Positions 8,279-15,784 of a stretch of DNA of 28,167 nt are shown piece by piece. Origin of the DNA: 73-13 sp035555435 (GTDB taxonomy: Bacteria > Actinomycetota > Actinomycetes > Actinomycetales > Microbacteriaceae); assembly GCA_035555435.1 (NCBI GenBank), contig DATMGN010000053.1, positions 1-28,167 on the forward strand, in the 5' to 3' direction. Under the pieces are notes generated by a model. It was given only the letters and a program-made list of their open reading frames with translations, searched no databases and was not told the DNA's origin. The translations under genes were made by a program, and so were the position numbers. Positions within the stretch are counted from its first letter, which is position 1, and every line of letters begins with the position of its first letter.

Positions 8279-8285
8279 TGACGTC

Positions 8286-8822
8286 GTGAGCGTGCGGGAG
8301 GACATCGCGGCGGTCAAGCGCCGGGACCCCGCCGCTCGGTCGTCCTTCGAGATCTGGTTGCTCTACTCGGGGCTCCACGCCGTGTGGGGCTACCGCTTCG
8401 CGCACTGGCTGTGGACGCACCGGGCGAAGTTCCTCGGCCGGCTGGTCTCGCAGGTGACGCGCTTCCTCACGGGAGTCGAGATCCATCCGGGTGCGACGAT
8501 CGGCCGTCGGCTCATCATCGACCACGGCATGGGGATCGTCATCGGCGAGACCGCGGAGGTCGGCGACGACGTGCTGCTCTACCACGGCGTCACGCTCGGC
8601 AACGCCAAGGCGGTGCCCGGCAAGCGCCACCCCACGATCGGCAGCCGAGTCACGGTCGGTGCGGGCGCGAAGATCTTCGGCCCCGTCGTGATCGGCGATG
8701 ACACGGTCATCGGCGGCAACGCCGCGGTCACCAAGTCGTTCCCGGCCGGCTCGATCCTCGTCGGCGTCCCCGCGAAGGACGTCTCGAAGAAGGTCGACCA
8801 GGCCGACCTCTGGACCATCTGA
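8286..8822 (+). CDS. cysE: Serine O-acetyltransferase (EpsC/CysE type)
   Basis: A 178-residue cytoplasmic enzyme that acetylates L-serine with acetyl-CoA to give O-acetylserine, the carbon acceptor for cysteine synthesis. The short N-terminal helical part is followed by a left-handed beta-helix domain. Family signatures visible are GVEIHPGATIGRRLIIDHGMG, GETAEVGDD, LYHGVTLG and GKRHPTIG, which include the catalytic Asp-His pair of the family. At about 180 residues it is the shorter form common in Gram-positive bacteria, not the ~270-residue enteric form. GTG 8286 is chosen for its spacing to the -10 box. No cysK gene is adjacent. Confidence 0.93.
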   Translation: MSVREDIAAVKRRDPAARSSFEIWLLYSGLHAVWGYRFAHWLWTHRAKFLGRLVSQVTRFLTGVEIHPGATIGRRLIIDHGMGIVIGETAEVGDDVLLYHGVTLGNAKAVPGKRHPTIGSRVTVGAGAKIFGPVVIGDDTVIGGNAAVTKSFPAGSILVGVPAKDVSKKVDQADLWTI

Positions 8823-8835
8823 GGACGCAACGCCG

Positions 8836-8869
8836 GCGGCGCCGGTCCCGCGAGGGGATCCGGCGCCGC
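8836..8869. terminator. Bidirectional hairpin between cysE and the rhodanese gene
   Basis: Perfect 10-bp GC-rich arms (8836-8845 and 8860-8869) enclose a 14-nt loop in which TCCC and GGGA can pair further. It sits in the 60-bp gap between convergent genes and ends shortly before both stop regions. No U-tract follows, which is common for actinobacterial hairpin terminators. Confidence 0.6.
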
Positions 8870-8882
8870 GAGGTCGATCGGA

Positions 8883-9809
<927 letters not shown>

Positions 9810-9949
9810 ATCGATGCCTTTCTCGCTGGCCCGCTGCAGTCCGGGCGCGTGGCACGATTCTTCGCCGCTCGGCCGGGTCTGTGCGGTTTGTGACGATTGT
9901 GACCGCGCAGTGCGATGTCAATCCCCGTGTGCGCGGTTGCCGGGCACCT

Positions 9950-9955
9950 TAGCCT
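9950..9955 (+). promoter_or_regulatory. -10 box of the pterin dehydratase gene
   Basis: TAGCCT ends 6 nt before the ATG at 9962 and no Shine-Dalgarno is present, which indicates a leaderless transcript. The 152-bp gap to the divergent rhodanese gene otherwise shows no clear repeat. Confidence 0.55.
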
Positions 9956-9961
9956 GACGAC

Positions 9962-10273
9962 ATGGCAGAGCTCATCTCACCCGAGGATTTCCATGCGGCG
10001 GCGGGTCTCGACGAGTGGCGTGCCGGGCCCGGATCGGCGTCGGTGCGCTACCGCACGCCGGACTTCTCAGCGGGCGCGAGGTTCGTCGGCGAGATCGCGC
10101 AGGCGGCCGACGAGCTCGACCACCATCCCGACGTCGACCTTCGCTACGGCTCGGTGCGCATCCGGACGGCGACGCACAGCGAGGGCGGGCTGACGAGCAA
10201 GGACGTCGAGCTCGCCCAGCGGATCACCGGCCTCGCCCGCTCGCTCGGCTTCACCTCGGAGGCCGAGGACTGA
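9962..10273 (+). CDS. Pterin-4a-carbinolamine dehydratase family protein
   Basis: A 103-residue protein of the PCD/DCoH family (COG2154), which dehydrates 4a-hydroxytetrahydrobiopterin after aromatic amino acid hydroxylation. The signature ELDHHPDVD (His54, His55, Pro56) contains the catalytic histidine pair, and the later T-x-K-D-x-x-LA segment also matches. No phenylalanine hydroxylase gene is nearby. The neighbour is fdhD, and PCD-family genes have been noted beside Moco genes in other bacteria, so a role in pterin or Moco metabolism is possible. Its TGA stop abuts the fdhD stop with no gap, forming the palindrome TGATCA at 10271-10276. Confidence 0.9.
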   Translation: MAELISPEDFHAAAGLDEWRAGPGSASVRYRTPDFSAGARFVGEIAQAADELDHHPDVDLRYGSVRIRTATHSEGGLTSKDVELAQRITGLARSLGFTSEAED

Positions 10274-11110
10274 TCAGCGCTCCGCGATGCGGCGCGGGTG
10301 CGTGTACACGCTGAAGCCGTGCCCGCGGGAGAAGCCGACGAGGCTCAGGCCCGAGGTCTCCGCGAGGTCGCGCGAGAGCGATGACGGGGCGCCCACGGCC
10401 GCGAGCACGGGGATGCCGGCGAGGCGTGCCTTCTGCACGAGCTCGAACGAGGCGCGTCCCGACACCTGCAGCACGGTCCCGCGCAGCGGCAGCATGCCCT
10501 GTCGCACCGCCCAGCCGACGACCTTGTCGACGGCGTTGTGCCGGCCGACGTCCTCGCGCACGCAGAGCAGTTCGCCCTCGGCGGTGAAGAGCCCCGCGGC
10601 GTGGACGCCGCCGGTGGAGTCGAACAGCTCCTGCCCGGCGCGCAGCCGGTCCGGCAGCTCGGCGATCGTCGTCGCGGCGACCACCGTGTCGTCGCCGTCG
10701 AGCGACCACCGGGCCTGCTTCTGGATCGCGTCGATCGACTCCGTGCCGCAGATGCCGCAGGCCGATGTCATGACGGAATGCCGTGCCGCGGCCTCGGCGG
10801 GCGGCGTCGCGCCGGGGGCGAGCCGCGCGTCGACCGTGTTGCCGTAGACGGCGTCGCCGACGTGGCCGAGCCCGGCGAGGTGATCGGGCTGTGTGATGAC
10901 ACCCTCGCCGACGAGGAAGCCGGCGACCAGGTCGAGGTCGTCCCCCGGCGTTCTCATCGTGATCGACCAGGACTGGCCGTCGATGCGGATCTCGAGCGGA
11001 TCCTCCACGGCGATGAGATCGTCGTGCGCGGCCGACTCGACGCCGCCGCCGACCCGGAAGCGCCGCACCTGCTCCGCGCGAGCCCCGGCGACGTGGACCA
11101 CTTCGGACAT
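10274..11110 (-). CDS. fdhD: Formate dehydrogenase accessory sulfurtransferase FdhD
   Basis: A 278-residue protein. FdhD transfers sulfur from a cysteine desulfurase to the bis-MGD cofactor of formate dehydrogenase-type enzymes. The conserved CxxC pair is in TSACGICGTESI (Cys118 and Cys121). Other family motifs are DLVAGFLVGEGV, FDSTGGVHAAGL, REDVGRHNAVDKV and SGRASFELVQKA. The start at the ATG ending at 11110 is supported by a near-perfect GAGGAGGT ribosome binding site 6-7 nt upstream; the longer frame to 11566 would overlap the divergent fdhF. Its divergence from the FdhF/YdeP-type gene makes that protein its likely client. Confidence 0.95.
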   Translation of the reverse strand: MSEVVHVAGARAEQVRRFRVGGGVESAAHDDLIAVEDPLEIRIDGQSWSITMRTPGDDLDLVAGFLVGEGVITQPDHLAGLGHVGDAVYGNTVDARLAPGATPPAEAAARHSVMTSACGICGTESIDAIQKQARWSLDGDDTVVAATTIAELPDRLRAGQELFDSTGGVHAAGLFTAEGELLCVREDVGRHNAVDKVVGWAVRQGMLPLRGTVLQVSGRASFELVQKARLAGIPVLAAVGAPSSLSRDLAETSGLSLVGFSRGHGFSVYTHPRRIAER

Positions 11111-11186
11111 AGTGGTACCTCCTCGGTTCCGTATCATGGTCGCACAGGGGCAAGGGCACGGCATGGGAGCCGGAGAGGAGCGCCGC
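11111..11186. promoter_or_regulatory. Divergent promoter region fdhD/fdhF
   Basis: TATCAT (11132-11137) on the plus strand and the overlapping CATGAT read on the minus strand can each act as a -10 box, so the two genes may share one compact control point. GAGGAGGT (minus strand) serves fdhD. GGAGAGGAG (11172-11180) serves fdhF, 6 nt before its ATG. No clear operator repeat is seen. Confidence 0.45.
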
Positions 11187-13634
11187 ATGGTCCGCAAGGC
11201 GCCGTCGCAGGGCATCGACGAGTCGAAGCTGCGCGTGAGCCCGCCCAAGCGGCACGCGGTCGGCATCCCCGCCGTCACCAACGCGCTCCTCATCGCCGAG
11301 CAGCAGATGGGGGTCGTGCGCTCGGCGCAGACGCTCCTCACGATCAACCAGAAGGACGGCTTCGACTGCCCCGGCTGCGCCTGGCCGGAGGAGGACAAGC
11401 GCAAGCACCTGGAGTTCTGCGAGAACGGTGCGAAGGCCGTCGCGGAGGAGGCGACGCTGCGCCGGGTCGGCCCCGAGTTCTTCGCCGCCCACCCGATCTC
11501 CGTCCTCGCCGAGCAGGACGAGTACTGGCTCGGCCAGCAGGGCCGGCTCACGACCCCGATGTTCAAGGACGAGGGCAGCGACCACTACGAGCCGATCGAG
11601 TGGGATGCCGCGCTCGAGCTCGTCGCCGACGCGATCCGCGAGCTCGACGACCCCGACCAGGCCGTCTTCTACACGTCCGGCCGCACCTCGAACGAGGCGG
11701 CGTTCCTCTACCAGCTGCTCGTGCGCGGCGTCGGGACCAACAACCTGCCCGACTGCTCGAACATGTGCCACGAGTCCTCCGGATCGGCCCTGACCGAGAC
11801 GCTCGGGATCGGCAAGGGCACCGTCTCGCTCGAAGACGTCCACGAGGCCGACCTCATCATCGTCGCGGGGCAGAACCCGGGGACGAACCACCCGCGCATG
11901 CTCACCGCGCTCGAGAAGGCGAAATCGCGCGGCGCGAGCATCGTCGCGATCAACCCGCTGCCCGAAGCCGGGCTCATCCAGTACGAGAACCCGCAGACGA
12001 TGCGCGGCATGCTGCTCGGCGGCACCACGATGGCCGACCAGTTCCTGCAGATCCGACTCGGCGGCGACCAGGCGCTCTTCCAGGCGCTCGGCCACCTCCT
12101 GCTCGACAGCGAGGAGCGTATCGGCGGCGTCCTGGACCGCGAGTTCATCGACGCCCACACCGACGGCTTCGGCGCGTACGCCGCGGCGATGCGGGACCTC
12201 GACTGGGATCGGGTGCTCGAGGCGACCGGACTGGAGCGCGCCGAGATCGAGGCGCTCGGCGCGAAGCTGCTCGTGTCGAAGAAGACGGTCGTGTGCTGGG
12301 CCATGGGCCTCACGCAGCACAAGCACTCCGTCGCGATGCTCCGCGACGTCGTCAACGTGCTCCTCCTCCAGGGCAACGTCGGTCGCCCCGGCGCGGGCGT
12401 GTGCCCCGTGCGCGGCCACTCCAACGTGCAGGGCGACCGCACGATGGGCATCTACGAGAAGCCGTCCGAGGCGTTCCTTGCGGCGCTCGATCGCGAGTTC
12501 GCGTTCACCGCGCCGCGGGAGCACGGGCACGACGTCGTCGAGGCGATCCGCGCGATGCGCGACGGCAAGGCCCGCTTCTTCATGGCGATGGGCGGCAACT
12601 TCATCTCCGCGACGCCGGACACCGAGGTCGTGGAGCACGCGATGCGCCAGGTCGACCTGAGCGTCCAGGTCTCCACGAAGCTGAATCGCTCGCACGTCGT
12701 GACTGGCCGCCGGGCGCTCATCATCCCGACGCTCGGGCGCACCGACCGCGATCGGCGCGGCGGCACCGGCGCGCGGGAGCAGCGAGTCACGGTCGAGGAC
12801 TCGATGGGGGCGGTGCACACCTCCCGCGGCCGCCTCGCCCCGCCGGCCGAGGATCTGCTGTCGGAGGTCGCGATCGTCGCTCGCATCTGCGCCCTCCTCT
12901 TCAGCGATGCGGCCCCCGCTGACGCTGGTGGAGTAGTCCCGCAGGGCAGCCCCGGGGGGCGAGTAGGCCCGGAGGGCAGCCCCGGGGGTCGAGTAGGCCC
13001 GGAGGGCCGTATCGAGACCCCCCCGCGCAATCGCCCCCGCGCCGACTGGTCCGCCCTCGAGCACGACTACGCCCGCATCCGCACCCACATCGAGCGCGTC
13101 ATCCCCGGCTTCGACGACTTCGAGGCGCGCGTCGACCGGGGCCGCACCCTCATGCTCCCGAACGGCCCGCGCGACTCCCGCACGTTCCCGACCGCGACGG
13201 GCAAGGCGCGGTTCACCGTCAACGAGCTGGAGTTCCCGCGGATCCCGGAGGGTCGCGTTCTCCTCCAGACGCTGCGCTCGCACGATCAGTACAACACGAC
13301 CATCTACGGCAAGGACGACCGCTACCGGGGCATCCGCCACGGACGCCGGGTCGTGCTCGTCCACCCCGAGGACGCGGCCGCCGCGGGCTTCGCCGACGGG
13401 GACCTCGTCGACCTCGTGTCCGAGTGGGTCACGGCCGACGGGCAGGTCGAGGAACGCCGGGCGCGCGACTTCCGCGTCGTCGCGTACGACACCCCGCGGC
13501 GCAACGCCGCTGCCTACTATCCCGAGACGAACGTGCTCGTCCCGCTCGATTCGGTCGCGGACGTCTCCAACACCCCCGCCTCCAAGGCCGTGGTCGTGCG
13601 CCTCGAGCCCCCGACCCGCGTCGCGGGGACCTGA
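11187..13634 (+). CDS. FdhF/YdeP-family molybdopterin oxidoreductase
   Basis: An 815-residue member of the DMSO-reductase superfamily that would use bis-MGD. The N-terminus has CPGCAWP and a third cysteine (Cys61, Cys64, Cys78), the reduced iron-sulfur motif of YdeP-type proteins. CSNMCHESSG places Cys194 where E. coli FdhH has selenocysteine, followed by His195. The C-terminal domain (from ~660) includes RGIRHGRRVVLVHPEDA, PETNVLVPLDSVAD and similar cofactor-binding segments. No electron-transfer subunits are adjacent, so true formate dehydrogenase activity is uncertain; YdeP-type proteins have no firmly established substrate. Start 11187 has GGAGAGGAG upstream; in-frame ATGs at 11136 and 11163 are weaker. 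A proline/glycine-rich stretch near residues 578-615 comes from an inserted repeat element. Confidence 0.88.
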   Translation: MVRKAPSQGIDESKLRVSPPKRHAVGIPAVTNALLIAEQQMGVVRSAQTLLTINQKDGFDCPGCAWPEEDKRKHLEFCENGAKAVAEEATLRRVGPEFFAAHPISVLAEQDEYWLGQQGRLTTPMFKDEGSDHYEPIEWDAALELVADAIRELDDPDQAVFYTSGRTSNEAAFLYQLLVRGVGTNNLPDCSNMCHESSGSALTETLGIGKGTVSLEDVHEADLIIVAGQNPGTNHPRMLTALEKAKSRGASIVAINPLPEAGLIQYENPQTMRGMLLGGTTMADQFLQIRLGGDQALFQALGHLLLDSEERIGGVLDREFIDAHTDGFGAYAAAMRDLDWDRVLEATGLERAEIEALGAKLLVSKKTVVCWAMGLTQHKHSVAMLRDVVNVLLLQGNVGRPGAGVCPVRGHSNVQGDRTMGIYEKPSEAFLAALDREFAFTAPREHGHDVVEAIRAMRDGKARFFMAMGGNFISATPDTEVVEHAMRQVDLSVQVSTKLNRSHVVTGRRALIIPTLGRTDRDRRGGTGAREQRVTVEDSMGAVHTSRGRLAPPAEDLLSEVAIVARICALLFSDAAPADAGGVVPQGSPGGRVGPEGSPGGRVGPEGRIETPPRNRPRADWSALEHDYARIRTHIERVIPGFDDFEARVDRGRTLMLPNGPRDSRTFPTATGKARFTVNELEFPRIPEGRVLLQTLRSHDQYNTTIYGKDDRYRGIRHGRRVVLVHPEDAAAAGFADGDLVDLVSEWVTADGQVEERRARDFRVVAYDTPRRNAAAYYPETNVLVPLDSVADVSNTPASKAVVVRLEPPTRVAGT
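12931..13020 (+). repeat. Three 30-bp GAGTAGGCCC repeats inserted in frame in fdhF
   Basis: GAGTAG recurs at 12931, 12961 and 12991 with an exact 30-bp period. The first two units end in GGGCAGCCCCGGGG and the third in GGGCCGTATCGAGACCC, which can fold back on GGGTCGAGTAGGCCC. This resembles the palindromic GTCGAGTAGGCCC...CGTATCGAGAC dispersed repeat I know from Microbacteriaceae intergenic DNA. The reading frame chosen avoids the TAG and gives VGPEGSPGGR-type decapeptides. Confidence 0.85.
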
Positions 13635-13655
13635 GCGAGCGAAGCGAGTCGAAGG
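13631..13655 (+). repeat. SERSESK-type dispersed repeat, copy 1 (fdhF stop/mog start)
   Basis: A 25-bp element, CTGAGCGAGCG then AAGCGAGTCGAAGG, contains the TGA stop of fdhF and ends exactly at the ATG of mog. It matches copy 2 in moaE at 23 of 25 positions. Confidence 0.85.
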
Positions 13656-14135
13656 ATGCAGGCGACCGTCATCACCGTCTCGAACCGCTCCTCCCGCGGC
13701 GAGCGGCCCGATACGAGCGGACCGGTCGCGGTCGCGCGACTCGTGGCGGAGGGCTGGGACGTCAGCACGGCGCTCGTGCCGGACGGGGCGGCGGAGGTCG
13801 AGGCGGCGCTGCGCGCGGCGCTCGCGGACGGCGCTCGCCTCATCGTGACCTCGGGCGGCACGGGGGTGACGCCGCAGGATCTCACGCCGGAGGGAAGCGC
13901 CGCCGTCATCACCACGCCACTGCCGGGCATCGCCGAGGAGATCCGTCGCCGCGGCGCCGCGGCGGTGCCCGCCGCGATCCTTTCGCGCGGGCTTGCCGGC
14001 ATGGCCGGCTCGGCGGCCGGCGGCGCGCTCATCGTCAACCTGCCCGGCTCGCCCGGCGGCGTCCGGGACGGCATCGAGGTCGTGATCGCGGTCGCCCGCC
14101 ATGCGATCGAGCAGTATGCGGGAGGGGACCATTGA
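13656..14135 (+). CDS. mog: MogA/MoaB-family molybdopterin adenylyltransferase
   Basis: A 159-residue protein of the MogA/MoaB family, which adenylates molybdopterin before metal insertion by MoeA. Signatures are ITVSNRSSRGERPDTSGP near the start, TSGGTGVTPQDLTPE (residues ~66-80) and VNLPGSPGG near the C-terminus. It follows fdhF by 21 bp, and the gap is entirely the SERSESK-type repeat, so there is no well-spaced ribosome binding site; translation may depend on coupling with fdhF. It overlaps moaE by 4 bp. No gephyrin-like MoeA domain is fused. Confidence 0.92.
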   Translation: MQATVITVSNRSSRGERPDTSGPVAVARLVAEGWDVSTALVPDGAAEVEAALRAALADGARLIVTSGGTGVTPQDLTPEGSAAVITTPLPGIAEEIRRRGAAAVPAAILSRGLAGMAGSAAGGALIVNLPGSPGGVRDGIEVVIAVARHAIEQYAGGDH

Positions 14136-14632
14136 GCGTACGCATCGCACGCATCTCGGCGGAGCCGATCGAGCTCGCCGACCATGTCGCTGCCGTCTCG
14201 GACGCTTCGGCGGGGGCCGTGTCGGTCTTCCTCGGCACGGTGCGCGACTCGGATCCTGATGCCGCTGGCGAGGTCGTCGCGCTCGAGTACTCGGCGCACC
14301 CCGACGCCGAGTCGACGCTGCGCTCCCTCGCCGAGCACGTCATCCGTGCGATGTCCGACCGCGCCGCAACCGAGGCGGCCGCGCCCCCCAGCGGCGTCCT
14401 GAGCGAGCGCAGTGAGTCGAAGGGCGACGACCTCCAGATCGCCGTCTCGCACCGCGTCGGTCGTCTCGGCATCGGCGACGCCGCGGTCGTGATCGCGGTC
14501 GCCTCGGGCCACCGTGATGAGGCGTTCACGGCGTGCCGCATGCTCATCGAGGCGATCAAGGCGCAGCTCCCCGTCTGGAAGCGGCAGGTCGAGGCGGATG
14601 GATCGACCGCCTGGAAGGGCCTCGGCGGCTGA
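14132..14632 (+). CDS. moaE: Molybdopterin synthase large subunit MoaE
   Basis: A 166-residue protein that, with MoaD, inserts the dithiolene sulfurs into cyclic pyranopterin monophosphate. Motifs visible are VFLGTVRDSD, VVALEYSAHPDAE, VSHRVGRLGIGDAAVVI and SGHRDEAFTACRMLIEAIKAQLPVWKRQ, including the conserved lysines of the active site (IKAQLPVWK). The start is TTG at 14132 overlapping the mog stop (TTGA), with GGAGGGG at 14121-14127 as ribosome binding site. Residues ~76-98 are an extra loop, ATEAAAPPSGVLSERSESKG, caused by an in-frame repeat insertion before the conserved HRVG block; typical MoaE proteins are about 140-150 residues. Confidence 0.93.
   Translation: MSVRIARISAEPIELADHVAAVSDASAGAVSVFLGTVRDSDPDAAGEVVALEYSAHPDAESTLRSLAEHVIRAMSDRAATEAAAPPSGVLSERSESKGDDLQIAVSHRVGRLGIGDAAVVIAVASGHRDEAFTACRMLIEAIKAQLPVWKRQVEADGSTAWKGLGG
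14399..14423 (+). repeat. SERSESK-type dispersed repeat, copy 2 (inside moaE)
   Basis: CTGAGCGAGCG then CAGTGAGTCGAAGG, 25 bp, with 23 identities to copy 1 at 13631-13655. It is read as LSERSESKG within MoaE and keeps the frame open. Confidence 0.85.
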
Positions 14633-14676
14633 GCTCAACTCGTCGCGGCACGGCATCTGCCTCCCTGCACGGCGTT

Positions 14677-14720
14677 CAGACCACGTGCACGAGCGCAGAC
14701 CACGTGCGCGAGCGCAGACC
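14677..14720. repeat. Tandem 19-bp intergenic repeat with CACGTG cores
   Basis: CAGACCACGTGCACGAGCG (14677-14695) is followed directly by a copy with one change (14696-14714) and by CAGACC (14715-14720), about 2.3 copies. It fills most of the 103-bp gap between convergent moaE and the regulator gene. The function is unknown. Confidence 0.85.
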
Positions 14721-14727
14721 CGCAAAC

Positions 14728-14750
14728 GCCGCCGGTCAGCCCCCGGCGGC
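14728..14750. terminator. Hairpin at the end of the regulator gene
   Basis: GCCGCCGG (14728-14735) and CCGGCGGC (14743-14750) form a perfect 8-bp stem with a 7-nt loop that contains the regulator's stop codon. On the minus strand it is followed by GTTTGCG. It could stop transcripts from both convergent genes. Confidence 0.4.
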
Positions 14751-15686
14751 AGCGTCCGCGTCCGCCGCCCACGCGACCCCGAGGGCGAAGAGCGTCGAGA
14801 CGCCGTAGTGGTCCATCGCCGCGGCGACGCGGCGGCGCCCGGTGCGGGGGTTGACGCCGATCGTGCGCGACGCCGTCTCGAGGGTGATCCCCTTGCGCAT
14901 GAGCGTCAGTAGCGGCGTCCAGGCGTCCGCGGCCGGCGGGGGCGGCGCGGCCGCGTCCCAGAGTGTCGCGAAGTAGGCGGCGAGCATGCCGGCGAGCGCG
15001 GGGTTGCGCACGCTCATGACGCTCGTCGGCCGACCCTCGCCCCACTCGTAGGGGACGGCGAGCTGGTCGCCGTCGACCCAGAACCAGCTCGGCGGGTCGT
15101 CGAGGAAGCGGTACTCGATGCCGGCCGCGGTGAACGCGACGAGGAGCTCGTCGATGCCCGGCAGCTCGGTCGCGGCCGCGCGGATGATGAGGTGCACGGC
15201 GTCCTTGCCGCGCATGATCTGCGTGGCCCGGGCGACACGCTCGGGTGAGCTCGTGAGGAAGCGGCTGATGTCGGGGAGGACGGCGTCGAGGACGCCCGAG
15301 TCGTGCCCGCCGACCTCGTACCAGAGGTCCTCGGCGGCCCGCGGCCCGTGCCGGGTGACGACGGACATGGGGTCGGCGGAGGTCTCGCCGACGGACCAGT
15401 GCCCGTGGATGCGGGGCAGCTCGGCGGCGACCTGCTCGATCCGCCCGAGGAGGTCCTGCGCGCTGTCACGCAGCTCGGCGGTGTGCGCGGCGACGGTTTC
15501 GGCCGCCCAGGCGATGGGGTTGGGGTAGGCGATCCGCTCGCCGCGGCCGTCGAGCTGCCCGCGGGCGCGCAGTCGCCGCACGGCCGCTCGGGCGTCCTCG
15601 GGCGGGGTGTGCGAGAGCGTCGCGAGCTCGGTGATGGTCGCCGGCCGCCCGCGGTGCGCGATGGCGAGCAGGTTCGCGTCATCCAC
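14736..15686 (-). CDS. Helix-turn-helix transcriptional regulator (TrmB-like N-terminus, LuxR-like C-terminus)
   Basis: A protein of about 316 residues. The N-terminal part (ANLLAIAHRGRPATITELATLSHT...DARAAVRRL) reads as a winged helix of the TrmB/MarR kind. The middle looks like a sensor or phospholipase D-like effector region. The C-terminal WTPLLTLMRKGITLETASRTIGVNPRTGRRRVAAAMDHYGVST is a second HTH like those of LuxR-type regulators. This layout occurs in actinobacterial regulators whose effectors are unknown. An ATG at 15711-15713 gives 9 more residues but lies in a palindrome that looks like an operator. GTG at 15684-15686 is preferred, with CAGTGT about 6 nt upstream as a possible leaderless -10. 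The divergent hydrolase gene is a plausible target. Confidence 0.75.
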   Translation of the reverse strand: MDDANLLAIAHRGRPATITELATLSHTPPEDARAAVRRLRARGQLDGRGERIAYPNPIAWAAETVAAHTAELRDSAQDLLGRIEQVAAELPRIHGHWSVGETSADPMSVVTRHGPRAAEDLWYEVGGHDSGVLDAVLPDISRFLTSSPERVARATQIMRGKDAVHLIIRAAATELPGIDELLVAFTAAGIEYRFLDDPPSWFWVDGDQLAVPYEWGEGRPTSVMSVRNPALAGMLAAYFATLWDAAAPPPPAADAWTPLLTLMRKGITLETASRTIGVNPRTGRRRVAAAMDHYGVSTLFALGVAWAADADAAAGG

Positions 15687-15701
15687 GCGCCCACACTGCC
15701 C

Positions 15702-15732
15702 GCTTCCGGACATGTCCGCAAGCGGTGCTTGC
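15702..15732. promoter_or_regulatory. Operator-like palindromes between regulator and hydrolase
   Basis: GCTTCCGGACA/TGTCCGCAAGC (15702-15723) is a 22-bp palindrome with one mismatched pair. A second perfect inverted repeat, GCAAGC-GGT-GCTTGC (15718-15732), overlaps it. TTGACG at 15758-15763 may be the -35 box of the hydrolase gene. The layout suits binding by the adjacent HTH protein. Confidence 0.6.
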
Positions 15733-15784
15733 CGCAGGCGTGGACGATTCAGGACACTTGACGGGCGATATTGGGGAGAACGCG

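Noticed and set aside
12931..13020. Possible CRISPR-like array in fdhF
   Set aside because: Direct tandem 30-bp units without spacers, continuing the fdhF frame.
11187..13634. Selenocysteine-containing formate dehydrogenase
   Set aside because: The selenocysteine position is an ordinary Cys codon (Cys194); no in-frame TGA is present.
11187..13634. Calling this a confirmed respiratory formate dehydrogenase
   Set aside because: The N-terminal cysteine motif is of the YdeP type and no electron-transfer subunits are adjacent, so only the family is called.
10251..14150. 1299-codon minus-strand open frame across fdhF and fdhD
   Set aside because: It contains no recognisable motif and is opposite well-supported genes; a high-GC shadow frame.
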